A stretch of 64,000 bases of DNA from Chytridium lagenaria (lineage: Eukaryota; Chytridiomycota; Chytridiomycetes; Chytridiales; Chytridiaceae), in assembly GCA_025449115.1 (NCBI GenBank), contig JAHLKC010000088.1, positions 109,433-173,432 of the forward strand. The letters run 5' to 3'. Below the pieces are notes generated by a model. It was given only the letters and a program-made list of their open reading frames with translations. It was not told where the DNA came from and ran no database searches. A program made the position numbers and the translations under genes. Of this stretch, positions 1-10,337 are shown in pieces. Numbering within the stretch: position 1 is the first letter of the stretch; every line of letters starts with the position of its first letter.

Positions 1-1042
1 AGTGTCATCTATATATCCTCTATTGTCTTTACTGTTGCTTGTTTTAGTTAGCTCTATCGTCGTCTATGTCTTCTATTCTATATCGTAGTTTGTTTGTCGC
101 AGATGCTATACAACTAAGAGGTCTATCAACTTTGTCGTCGTCGTCGTCGTTATCGTTATCGATGCCGTCGTTTGATATGAGATATTCTGCTGCTGATGGT
201 ATTTCAGATGAGGGCTCATTCGATGTAAAAGAACGCAACTTTTCTCCATCGTGTCTTTTTATACGTCTTCCTCTTCCTCCTCTCTCTCAAAAAAAAGGAA
301 TGAAGCCAGGCTGTTTCCGCCATCGCCCACATCCCGGTAAAAGTCCCCATCCTTCGCCAAACCCCAACATCCGGCTACGTGTCACCATGTACTACCTTTG
401 GATCTGTGTCTTCATCCATTTGTACCACCCTCAAACCTTGTGTCTTTCCCCGTCACTGCCCACTGGTAACCTTGGATCGCAGCATGACGCATCCCGTCAA
501 TGTTTGGACCCACCTTCTTGCACCCTCTTCAAACTCAAAAACAAGCATCATCGCCTCCCTCATCCCCGCTTTTGCTTGTTCTGTGTCCCTAGACTCTCCT
601 TGTGCTCGTTTGATGACGGCCATGGAGCGGACGGAGCACGGCATTGGTTTATCCCATGCGAGATTCATTGGAGGGTTACAAACACAAACGACTTTTCGCC
701 CTCGTGGGAGCAAAAAAAATGGCCTTTACAGAAATTTATGCGGAGGGCGCGGGTCGAGGCATCATCGTCTTACATCAAGCAAGGATCACAATTGTGAAGT
801 TGTGATAGGAAAATATTTCCTCATTCATCCTCTGTTCCAAGTTCATAAACATGAGGAACCTCCCACGCTCGTCAAAATGTAAGAGTTTCATTTCATCCTC
901 CATTTTACTGATCCTTCAAATATTCTGGAAAGCTAAAAAGTGACATGCCAGAGCACGCGGTTGTGCCATCCTCAAACCATCACCACAGCAACTTGCTAAA
1001 AACATCATCATTTATTCCTTATCACTGATTATATACATAATT
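1..1042. other. Unassigned 5' end of the window
   Basis: No gene could be identified here. The longest open frames are on the plus strand (66-797, 243 codons, and the overlapping 379-882, 167 codons). Neither shows a family signature. The second has the pyrimidine-ending codon style of real exons in this window and could be part of an exon, but no start or splice sites fit clearly. On the minus strand, 44-238 encodes a short Asp-rich stretch from a GTC/GTT trinucleotide run (about 133-165). Confidence 0.3.
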
Positions 1043-1874
1043 TCACAACTCCACCGACGCCTTCCCCTTAAACTTTTTCGTCGTCCTATCCGCCGCTCGT
1101 CCTTTAAAATGATCCCCAAACAGCGTCACCACAATCCCACCGTCCTTTGCAGCAGGCACATGAAAACAAAACACAGTATGCGGTTTCGGGATGATAACGA
1201 GTCGATTCTGAGGGTGGATGAGGTGGAATGTGTTTTCGGTTTCTTTGACACAGATGCCGGTGAGGCCAACGTGGGAGGGACACCGGGAGCGGGTGACTTG
1301 GTGATAAACGAAGTGTTAGGTAGGTGTTTATAATAGAAGGGAATATTAGGATTTAAGGTGAAAGATGGAAGAGGGTGTACCTGTCATGATGGCACCGTGA
1401 AGATCCGCTTTACGACTTTCTGTAAAAACGCCTCCCTCCCCTCGGCTGCCGGATTCGGTCCCAAAACTCCCCCATATACCCTTCCACAACGCATTCAACG
1501 GTGCAAACAAATCATACCTAAAAAATCCCATCAACACAAACACTTTAAAAAAAAACCTCACTTTCTACACCCCTCCGCAATGTCATGTACGCCCAGGGCT
1601 CGTTTCTCTTTACTCGTTAAACATGTTTTCCGAGCCCGTTTCTTTTTTTTAAGCGACGAGTTTCGTCGGTGGTAATGGGGTTGTCGAGATGGACTTGGCG
1701 TGTGCGGACTTTTTGGTCAAAGTTGCTGTTGAGGAGGGGGTGGAGAGGAGGATGGAGGTGAGGTGGGAGGCGTAGGAAGGGGGTGGGGGCTAGACGACAA
1801 AGATGGTTATGGTTAGTTTATTAAAATACGAGTCCTGGGATTAAAGGAATTGCGTCGTGCAAGTTTAATGTCAT
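1043..1874 (-). CDS. POP4: Ribonuclease P/MRP protein subunit POP4 (p29)
   Basis: This is the Rpp29/Pop4 subunit of nuclear RNase P and RNase MRP, which process pre-tRNA and pre-rRNA. I read four exons: 1874-1830, 1789-1562, 1517-1381 and 1296-1043, joined by GT-AG introns of 40, 44 and 84 nt; the first contains an AACTAAC branch site. Every join preserves the family match: LTSKEKRALG, then RKYDLFAPLNALWKG, then KADLHGAIMTVTRSRCPSHV, then the Sm-like beta-barrel with ETENTFHLI, RLVIIPK and the terminal GDHFKGRAADRTKKFKG. Length is about 215 residues, normal for the family. The start at 1874 is the ATG that opens the first exon and fits the splice phase. One T (A on the coding strand) seems to be missing in the T8 run at 1643-1650, which breaks the frame after RRLKK; given the intact remainder this is probably a sequencing error. 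Confidence 0.9.
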
Positions 1875-2058
1875 ATTAAAGGATGTTCGTAGACTCAATG
1901 TAACAGCTCTCTGAGTTCTAGCTCTCAACCTAGCTTTGTTGTGTACTCCTCTTTTGTTATCCTGCAGAAGAAGTATGAAGACATTGCTCGTTCGGCTATC
2001 CCTCAAACAAAGTCATCATTGCATTCTATAATCTCCGACATCTTCCCCAACTACTTTC

Positions 2059-2422
2059 TCACATCCATCGATCCATCCACCTTACTATCCCATTCCTTTC
2101 AACAATAACTCCAGGTCCCAAAAACCCAGGAACCCTCACCTCCAATCCCAATCCCGCATACGTCGTCAACGCAACAGGAAGCGGGCATATAACGTCGTAG
2201 TTGTAGGCATCGATAGAGACGTAGAGCATCTCCAGGGTATCGTCGAGATGGAGGCGCTTTGAAGAGACAGCTCTCTTCGATGGGTCGTTTAGGTGGCATT
2301 TGCAGTTTTTGCTGAAGAAAAATTTTGTTGGACACTCTGGAGAGTCTGTCTGTGATGGTGGATGAATTCGGTAATGAATATGCTGTAACGTATAAGCATA
2401 CAATAAAGATGAAAAGGTTCAT
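2059..2422 (-). CDS. Possible small secreted protein
   Basis: No family is recognised. The frame from 2422 opens with a hydrophobic leader (MNLFIFIVCLYVTAYS) that looks like a signal peptide. After a likely frame break around 2335-2350 the better coding frame continues as a roughly 95-residue chain with a CKC motif and ends at 2059. Third positions shift from C-rich to G-rich along it, as in other exons of this window. It lies downstream of the three palindromic elements and a minus-strand TATA box (2935-2943), so it may be the coding part of that transcript. It could also be chance ORFs. Confidence 0.35.
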
Positions 2423-2481
2423 ATTAAGAATGTACTTTGTTTATTAAAGAGGCCAGAAAACATGGTTAAGATGCCACTTTT

Positions 2482-2561
2482 CGTGCAGACGGAAGAATAT
2501 GCTGAGGGTCTGACTGTAAAAAGTAACAGTCAGAGCCTTAACATACTCAATCCCCTGAACG
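2482..2561 (-). repeat. 80-nt palindromic element, copy 1
   Basis: The element is bounded by CGTTCAG and CTGCACG on the transcript strand. Its arms, about 32 nt each, can pair with a few mismatches and G-U pairs. The apical stem TCTGACTGT/ACAGTCAGA is perfect here. Copy 1 of four. Confidence 0.8.
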
Positions 2562-2610
2562 ACGAGTCTTTAAAGGACCGAAACAGAAAAGCGATGACAG
2601 ACTGTCGCCT

Positions 2611-2691
2611 CGTGCAGCTGAAAGAATATGCTGAGGGTCTGAACTCCAATGATAGCGGTCCAGAGCCTTAACATACTCAATCCCCTGAACG
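2611..2691 (-). repeat. 80-nt palindromic element, copy 2
   Basis: The outer arms are nearly identical to copy 1 (GATTGAGTATGTTAAGG and CCTCAGCATATTCTT). The loop and inner stem differ. It lies 50 nt upstream of copy 1 in the minus-strand sense. Confidence 0.8.
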
Positions 2692-2739
2692 GGAGGTTGA
2701 ATGTCGGAGGTATTTGAGAGAGGTGGATGAGAAGGGGGT

Positions 2740-2818
2740 CGTGCAGGTTGAGAGAATATGCTGAGGGTCTGACCTAACAACGGAGGTTCAGAGCCTTAAC
2801 ATACTCAATCCCTGAACG
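2740..2818 (-). repeat. 80-nt palindromic element, copy 3
   Basis: The arms are conserved but one G is lost next to the 5' boundary (CAGGG instead of CAGGGG). The loop sequence is again unrelated while the inner complementarity (TCTGAACCT with AGGTCAGA) is kept. Confidence 0.8.
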
Positions 2819-2934
2819 CACACATGTTCAATGATGGGAGGGAATGGGTGATAAAAGCTCAGTGATGGGAGAGGGTGGTGGTTTGAAGAGAAGTGAGGAT
2901 AGCGATGTATGAACAATGGGCTTCCTTTTTATAT

Positions 2935-2943
2935 CCATCATCC
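2935..2943 (-). promoter_or_regulatory. TATA box of the minus-strand transcript
   Basis: The minus strand reads TATAAAAAG. It lies about 120 nt upstream of palindrome copy 3 and points towards copies 3, 2, 1 and the small ORF ending at 2059. A second TATA box facing the other way lies 513 bp away, which makes 2944-3455 a candidate divergent promoter. That interval is partly AT-rich (3240-3410). Confidence 0.5.
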
Positions 2944-3455
2944 AGTCAGTCATACTCCGCTTTAACTAAACTCCGACAAAGGTTTAAGCACCTCCGACTC
3001 TCCTTCCTCCACCTTCCTCCGTCCACCGTCTTGAAGGCCTTCATGGTCATGCAAGCTCCGACCTACGTATAAACTATAATGCCTTGAATCACCGCTCTCT
3101 CAGTCTCCCCCTGGTACCTTGCGTAGGTTAGTTATAGATAGTTCAAAGGACGCCACCAAACAGTTTGAAAGAAAGCCAAGCGACAAACGAACAAAGCGGA
3201 AGAATTCAGATGAGGGTGGATTTCAAGTGATGTTTTTTGAACCCCGCCCTTAAATCATAATTAATATAATAATGGATGCCTTTTGCTTGGCCACAATTCA
3301 ACTTCCGATTATTCAATAATTAAAATATTTATTATTAAATTACTGACGCCCGCCTGACCAACACAACTATAAAGAGAAAAAGCTCCGCCCAAAATAAATA
3401 CTAATAATTGAATGGGTACCTAATGCTGATTGTGTGCTGGGCATAAATAATTGCG

Positions 3456-3463
3456 TATAAATA
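3456..3463 (+). promoter_or_regulatory. TATA box of the plus-strand palindrome transcript
   Basis: The sequence TATAAATA is followed by a purine tract and a long pyrimidine-rich leader (3480-3590), as expected of a strong fungal core promoter. Confidence 0.5.
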
Positions 3464-3484
3464 CTGAGGGGGAGGGCCTTCATT

Positions 3485-3835
3485 ACACCATTCATCCTAC
3501 TTCATCTCCCTCCCTCACACTCACTCACCATCAATCACCTCACCCCTCTCTCACATCTCACCTACCTTCCATCCCACTACTCCACCTGCTTACATGTAAA
3601 GGCTTTTTACTCATCTCGCAGGATACTCTCTATACAAGCAGTGCTCGATCGTTCAGGGGATTGAGTATGTTAAGGCTCTGACCGCTTATTACTTTACAGT
3701 CAGACCCTCAGCATATTCTTCCGTCTGCACGAAACAAATGCATTGCTATGTCTCACATATCCACTGAGTTTCCTTGAGTTGTATCTCTCTTGTTTATGCC
3801 GTCTACCTTCAATAAACATACTTCTCTGTCAATAA
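3485..3835 (+). ncRNA. Putative short transcript carrying palindrome copy 4
   Basis: The interval runs from about 30 nt after the TATA box to just after an AATAAA at 3811-3816. The first ATG is followed at once by a stop codon (ATGTAA), so a conventional protein is not obvious. It contains the hairpin-forming element at 3650-3731. Ends are inferred from the TATA and poly(A) signals only. An alternative is a spliced coding transcript: TTTACAG inside the palindrome resembles a 3' splice site. Confidence 0.35.
3650..3731 (+). repeat. 80-nt palindromic element, copy 4 (opposite DNA strand)
   Basis: It is the inverse orientation of copies 1-3 on the DNA, but the same sense relative to its own TATA box. 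Arms match copy 1 almost exactly; the inner stem is TCTGAC/GTCAGA. Confidence 0.8.
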
Positions 3836-3965
3836 CCATGCTGCTCATCTTTTGTACTTGTCTATCGCAAGTTTAAGACCGTGAAACTAGTGCAAAGGCT
3901 TCGGGTCTCGTTCACAGTCCTCACAGTCCACAGACAACGCTGAGCCATCGCCGTCTCAAACCATC

Positions 3966-6805
3966 ATGACCCTCGACTTTGAGACCCAACGTCGTCACAC
4001 ACTGTCCCACGTCACCATATCCCGTCTCAAAAAACCATGCCCACAAATGCCTCCCACCTCTCACACGTCACCCCCACCAAAGACCTCCTCCACTCCCATC
4101 GTCTCAACCGTATTCTCTCCCTCCTCTCTGCCTTCTCATGCTCTCCCACCTCCCCACATTTCGTCGTAGAACGGCGTTACATCGAGGTCTGAGAGTTGCT
4201 CTATGTGGTGCTGCGTTGTGCGTTGGATGGGTTGGAGGATGGATGGAGGGAGGACGGGGGTTTGTGGATGGAGTGTGGAGAGAGATGAGTGGGGTGAAAG
4301 AGGAGAAGAGAGCAGAGGATGAGAAGGTTGAATTGGATGATGGTGTTGTTGTTGAGGAGTTGGGACCGGAAAGTGTTGAGGATGTTGTCGTTGAGAAAAT
4401 GGAACGGGAAACTGTTGTTGAGGATGTTGCCCTTGAGCATGATAGTGGAGTTGTGGGAGATGCGAATGATGATGATGATGTGGATGACGATGAAAGTTCC
4501 ATTAACACGTCGGATGCGAGTGTGAGGATTCTAGATGTCACCGATTCCCAATACGACAGCGACATTGAGGACGAAAATGAAGTGATGGAGCAACCCGAAG
4601 CCTCACAAGCTGCGAATGAGTCAAAGAAACCTCTTGTAGTGTTTCTGTATAGCTGGGAGAACGTATCCGAGGATCAGTGAGTTGTATTGACTTGAAGTTT
4701 TTTTTTAAGCTGTTTAATTTTAGGACGGACCCTCGGGAAGCTTACGATGCTATTTTGGGGGTTGGAGGGGATTTGGTGGATGTTTGGATTGATGTTGTGG
4801 ACGCGTTGCCTGTTGATGTGGAGGTGCAGGTTGCGCCGATAGGGTTTGGAGAGGTCGTGGAGGTTTTAAGAAGGAGTAAGGTTTTTTTAAATTATAGCGG
4901 TTGGTTTTCTGATAGTGTCTATTGTTGATTTTTTTTTCTGCAGCGGCTGTTGTTGTTGCGTTTGTGTCGGATGAGTTTGTAGAGATGAAGTGTGGTGAGT
5001 ACGATGTTAATCATTATAAATTGTTGGTTGGTTGATTGATTATGGTTGTAGTGTCAAGGCATTGCAGTTTGCGGCCCAGGGGTTGGACCTTCCCGTACTA
5101 TGCGTGACAGTTGGAAAAAGGGATGGCGTTGAGGAGGGAAAGGATCCGGCGTGGATGTCAAGTCCTGTGGGACCTTTATTAGGAGAGTTTGAGTGAGTGA
5201 ATCATTTTTATTATTTTTCCCAAATGCGAGACTAAGCGCGGGAATAGCTTCACAAATGCTTTGCACGGCTGGACGCAGGATACTTCCGATGATCTACTCC
5301 GGTCTATATGCACGTTACTCTCACTTCCACTCCGTCATCCCACCTCCATCTCCACCTTCATCTCTCTCCTCCTCGCCAACGACGAATCAGAAGATCTTTT
5401 CACCCTACTCCGCACTCACGACGTCAACGCCTTCACCGCCGACGGCCTCACCCCCCTATGGTCCATCGTCAACGCAGGTCCAACCACCCTCACCACCCTC
5501 AACCTCCTCCTCTCCCATGGCGCCGACCCCCTCCTCTCTGTCTGGGGTCGTGGCGCCGGAAACCGCCATCCACGCCGCCGGCGCCTTAGGCGACATAGCG
5601 GTCCTCTCCTGCCTCCTGAACGCAACCCACCTTCCACGCATGATAACACCTCCCGACGATGAACCGCAAACCCTCACCACGCTCCCTGACGTTCTCGAAC
5701 TGCGTGACGCGTCAGGCGCAACCCCGTTTCACGCTGCCGCCGCGCACAATGCGGTGACAGCTCTACAGTTTATGGCGAAGCTGCATCCTGGTGTTGTGGA
5801 TGTGACGACGCATGATGGGTCGAGTGGGTTGCATCTTGCGGCGCAGAATGGTGGGGCGGAAGCGTGTCAGGTTTTGTTGGGGTTTGGTGTTGATGTTGAG
5901 GCGAGGGATGGGGCTGGGACGACGGCGTTGCATGGGGCTGCTTGGGGGCTTTATGGTGGGGTGTGTGAGGTGTTGTTGGAGGGGGGTGCGACGGTGAATG
6001 CGCAGGCGGAGGATGGGTCGACCGGCGTTGCATCTTTGTGTGAGTGCGGAGGGGAGGGGATGGAGGAGACGGTGAGGGTGTTGATTGGACGGAGTGGTGC
6101 TGCGACGGATATACAGGATGGGGAGGGGTTGACTGCGTTGCATATTGCAGCGAGTGCGGGACATGTTGGGGTGACGAGGTTGCTTGTTGGGAGGGGAGAT
6201 GTTGGGGTTGTGACGAGGGATGGGAGGACTTGTTTGCATCTTGCGAGTGGGAGTGGGAGTGTGGGGTGTGTTGGTGTTGTGATGGATGCGATGGATGCGG
6301 GGGAGTGGGGGAGGGTGGATGAGGAAGGGTGGAATGCGTTGCATGGGGCTGCGGCTGCTGGGTTTAAGGAGGTTGTGAGGGTGTTGTTGGAAAAGTGTCC
6401 TGAGATGGGTGTTGTGAGGGATGGGGAAGGTGTACTGGGATGCATCTTGCGGCGAGGGGAGGGTTTGTGGAGACTGTCAAGGTGTTTTGTGAGAGTGGGG
6501 TTGGGGTTGGGGTTGTGGGATGGATGGATGGACAGGGGAGGAATGTGATGCATTTGATGGTTGAGGCTGGGGAGTTGGAAGGGGTGAAAGCTGTTGTTGG
6601 GGTGTGGAGGGAAGGGGTTGAGGTGAAGACGGAGGATGGACAGAGTCCATTGGATATTGCGGATGCGTGTGGACATGAAGATGTGAAGGCATACCTTGAG
6701 AGTGTGATATCGTCATTACGTGAGGTGAGGAAGGTTGTTGATAAAGTTGATGGTCATGAACGCGTCTCCACTTCTGCTGGTGTAAGCGACGACGTGGAAG
6801 AGTGA
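3966..6805 (+). CDS. TIR domain-ankyrin repeat protein
   Basis: After a divergent N-terminus and an acidic region (about 4290-4640), a TIR-type fold begins: VVFLYSWENV, then DVWIDVVDAL, then AVVVAFVSDEFVEMKC, then KALQFAAQGLDLPVLCVTVG and W-SSPVGPLLGEF. The SxSWE-type start, VWID, FVSDE and the Cys before the next helix match TIR_2-like domains. It spans three introns (about 4678-4723, 4882-4943 and 4996-5051) and another at 5191-5235. From about 5440 to 6700 come some twelve ankyrin repeats with recurrent TALHxAA and VLL motifs. TIR domains act as adaptors or NAD+-consuming enzymes; ankyrin repeats bind ligands. The catalytic Glu cannot be placed with confidence. Frame breaks occur near 4036, 4180, 5045, 5540, 6020 and 6430. 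The start at 3966 is the best fit once the break in the A-run at about 4029-4034 is allowed. Confidence 0.75.
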
Positions 6806-7071
6806 GTGAAACCCTCCCCAAGTGAATATACGCGCACACAGAATCACATACAGAATGAAACCTCTCCAAGTGAATATAAGCTTATTTTGAGTTTCATGTT
6901 CTGTATAACGTATTTGTGCACAGACTGTCTCAAATCGAGCAAAAAACTTCGTCTAAAAATTTCATTCCTTCTCCGAGAGTTACGCCATCAGAGACCACGG
7001 GCGTCATCCTTTATCAAAAAAGAACATCCACAACCATTCAACGAGCAAGCGAGGACACAGCGAGTGACGAT

Positions 7072-9143
7072 ATGACCCCAAGATCATACAAAGCTGCATC
7101 ATCCGTGCGATCACCCTCATCCCTCATCATCAAAGCCATCCTCCTCATCTCCCTCCTCACCCTCCCAGCATCCATCAACGCACAGGACGACGAACAACCT
7201 CCCTCAGAAGGCGAGACCACAACAGCCCTCGAAGACCCAACATCCACAACCACCACATCCCCATCCCCAACCGCTCCACCACAACCCACCGTCCGTGCAT
7301 CCGATTGCATCAAACTCACAACCTCCAGTGCATGTCCGTCGTTCCAGTCAGGATGGATCTACACAAAGGGAAGGGTTGGAACGGTTGAACGGTTTGATCG
7401 GTTGGTACTTGATACGGTTTATGCGAATGCGTCGGCTCCGAGTTTGGGGGCTGTGAATGTGGTTGTTGCGAGTGGATGTGCTGGGTGGGATGAGGGACGG
7501 GTGAGGTATGCTAGAGGGTTCTTTTGTAGTTTGGTGAGTCATTTTGTCTTTTTGTGTGTTGTTGCGGTTTCGAGACGTACGATGCAGTTGGGAAAATATG
7601 ATCTGATGCTTCGCGCGCTGTCAAAAAAAGAAACCGGATCTTTTGGAGGCTTGTGCATGTTTTTACACATCATTTTCTGGATTCTGTACAGAAGTCCATG
7701 GATGAGCCGATGTACATTATTTTGGTCGTCATTAGAAATAACATGCGAAGAGTTCCATTTCCAACGCTTTCCATTTCCATTTCACACATTTTTCTGACTG
7801 AAATTCATTCTAGTACCTCACCCTTCCAGACGTGATTGGCGGCGTCGCCGGCTCCATCAACGACTGCAACATCATCGCCACTTCCACCAACCGTCCTCAT
7901 CCTCAACCCCCATGTCTCCTTCCATCTCCCGTCCAACTGCAACGCCTTCACCTCATCCATCGAAACAGTTCTCAGAGACCCCATTTCATGTCCCGTGACC
8001 AACATTTCTGCGGATGCGAGGAGCGCAAGAGATACTTTGAGAACGACTGCCACGGGATTTTGTGCGGGAGCGCCGAATGCCCCTGGAGCTGTGATTGGGA
8101 CGACGACGACGGCGGCGGCGGCTGTGCCGACAGACGTGGCGGCTTTGGTGCTGGACAAAGGTGGTGGATATGTCGAAAGACAAGCTGGAGAGTTTAGATT
8201 GCGGTAGGTTTTTTATATGTATTTTTTGTGTGGTTCAAGCGCGTAAATGTAAACTTAACATATTTTTATCATTTATTTTATGTAGGCTTTGGAGCGTCAT
8301 CCACCGGCAACCGCACCAAATCCTTCCTAAACGCCTACGACTACTGCCTCACCGCGAACGCCACCGACACCTGCTGCCAATACGACACCAACCTCCGATC
8401 CGCCCTCCTCGCCCGCAACCCCACCGCCTTTATCCCCAAACCCCCCACCGATTCCGACGCTCTCTCCACCTGCGACGTCAAACTCGGCACCTACGTCCTC
8501 CCCTGCGGCACCCTCCTCGGTTTCATCATTGGCGTCGTCATGTCCATCGGATCCTGTATTCTCGCCTTCCTCATCATCCGTCGACAACCTAAAAAAGATG
8601 ATGGGAAACGACCCAATTGGAGACCGGAATCCATTATTCAACCTAACTTGGATTCACGGGCACCGGTTGTACCGGGATGAACCCGTACCGCATTACCCTC
8701 GTCCGTCTATGGATGGACCGTACGGGATGGGTGGGGAGGCACCAAGGGAACCCGTTCCTCAACGTCCTCCAACATACGGTCGACCCGCCCCTGAACAACC
8801 CTATGGAATGGGAGATTACGACGCTCAGAGACCCGCCCAAGCCTCGAACGGATATGTTCATACCCCCACGTCCCCATCACAGCGGTACCCCCTCAACCAC
8901 CACAGCAGCAGTACCCCCACAGCAGCGTCGTATCAGCAGCAGCAGAGCGGCGCGCAGGTGGAGAGGTCACGGTCACGATCTGGATCGCAGGGGAGGTCTC
9001 AAAGACAAGCGGCACCTCCACAGCAGGGGTATGATGGGTACCAGCAACAGCAAGGGCAAGGACATTCGAGGTCTGGAAGTGGATCAAGCAGACCTCCGAC
9101 TATCCCGAAAGAAAGAGTATGGGCAGTGATCAATTTTTTTTGA
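7072..9143 (+). CDS. Cys-rich single-pass membrane protein with Pro/Gln-rich tail
   Basis: The chain opens with a signal peptide (hydrophobic core IIKAILLISLLTLPASINA) and a Thr/Pro-rich stretch, then a Cys-containing ectodomain starting SDCIKLTTSSACPSF. Exon 1 ends at 7533; exon 2 is 7814-8203; exon 3 starts at 8286 and holds a CCQYDT motif. A single membrane helix (LLGFIIGVVMSIGSCILAF, about 8510-8575) is followed by a basic stop-transfer and a Pro/Gln/Ser-rich cytoplasmic tail. The paired 'C-x(n)-S-ACPxF' layout resembles fungal Skg6/sensor-like surface proteins whose tails bind signalling proteins; that is inference. Breaks occur near 7890, 8285 and 8670. The exact C-terminus is uncertain because the last codons run into a T8 tract. 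Confidence 0.6.
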
Positions 9144-9828
9144 CGCTTTGTGTTGACCCCATCTGTTTTTTTGTTGGTGTTTTTTGAATTTTGTATACGG
9201 TTCTTTTTTTTTTTTTTTTGCAATTTTACTTTTTCATTGATGTGTCGCGTATCTTGGTTCATTTTCCTGTTCGTTTTCAGTCGGTCTTTTTTCTTTGCGA
9301 TGGGGGAAGAGTCGTTTCCCAGTTTATACGCTTTATTGATTTTTGGGCTTTTGTTTTGCGTATCTATTTCTTGGGACCACATAAACGAAATATATGAATA
9401 GACTTTCAAACATTAACGAGAGTTTAACAACAACACTGCTGTCGTCGTAGTTGGATTTCTTCAAGTAGTGTAGTGTTGGATAATGATATTGAAGCTGATG
9501 GTCAAAACAAATGCACCATGTATATGTGTACGTCCTCTATTATTGATGCCAACCAGAAAGTATCGAATATTTAGCTTTGATAATGATAATGATAAGAATA
9601 AAAGCTCGCACTGAAGTAACAACGTTCATTTTATATTTTCAAATGACGATGACTCCAAAAAACAATAAACCTGGGACAATAGATTTCAATCGCATAAAAA
9701 GGCAGAGATGCCTAATAAATTCATATTCAAACAAACTCGTCAGCAAAATCACAGCACCCAACCAAACCCCCAAAACAAACTATACAAAGGGCCGGGGGGT
9801 GGGATGCCCAACCACATTCCAAATCTCC
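9144..9828. other. Intergenic region, no gene seen
   Basis: T-rich 3' flank of the preceding gene (a T15 tract near 9206-9220) followed by unremarkable sequence with GATAAT repeats near 9575-9600. No conserved frame was recognised on either strand. Confidence 0.5.
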
Positions 9829-10003
9829 TCACACCGAAAACAACGCCTCCACCAAATCCATCCCCTCATCCCGTCCATTCCATCCCAAAGAACTCAACTC
9901 CACATTCGGCGTCTGCATCTCCAAATATCCCCAATTCTGTCCATTCACATAATCCAAAAACACACCAGTCTCCGCGGCAGGGAGAATACAATAAAGACCA
10001 ATA
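9829..10003 (-). CDS. C-terminal exon, unassigned or belonging to the bZIP gene
   Basis: A coding-like segment follows a plausible acceptor (TAG at about 10004) and ends with TGA at 9829. It reads IGLYCILPAAETGVFLDYV and ends EGMDLVEALFSV. The 5' part is C-rich and the 3' part strongly G-ending, the style of genuine exons here. I do not recognise a family. It lies 335 nt downstream of the bZIP frame on the same strand, and a donor-like GGACG/GTAAAC sits near 10363, so it may be the last exon of that gene. Confidence 0.4.
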
Positions 10004-10337
10004 ACTATTTTCCTTCCACACAAAAATCACACGTGCACCGTGGGGCGCTTGAACAAATAAACTTGCGTGCGTGTGTGTGAATTCAAACCAACGAACAATA
10101 ACCCTGAAAAGGGAAGCTCTCACTTCTGTCCTCAAATGTCGCGATGGGGCGTGCTTCATAAATCGACGAGCACGCAGACCACCCCCCGATCAGCACAAAC
10201 GGAGAAAAAAACACGACGCACTACCTCAAGCCCTCACCACGACGGCTTGCTGGGCGAAAAAAGCGCAGACAAGGATCATGAAAAAATGGGGGGTTGAGGA
10301 GGTTTGGTGTATTTCAATCGAAAGGCAAAAAAAAGGT

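Noticed and set aside
66..797. 243-codon plus-strand ORF at the left end as a gene
   Set aside because: No domain, signal peptide or consistent codon style along its length; it overlaps another equally open frame. Left as unassigned.
4104..4565. 153-codon minus-strand Ser/Thr ORF
   Set aside because: Antisense shadow of the acidic region of the TIR-ankyrin gene; low complexity only.
5763..6676. Long minus-strand Pro/His/Asn-rich ORFs
   Set aside because: Shadows of the G-ending ankyrin exon on the other strand.
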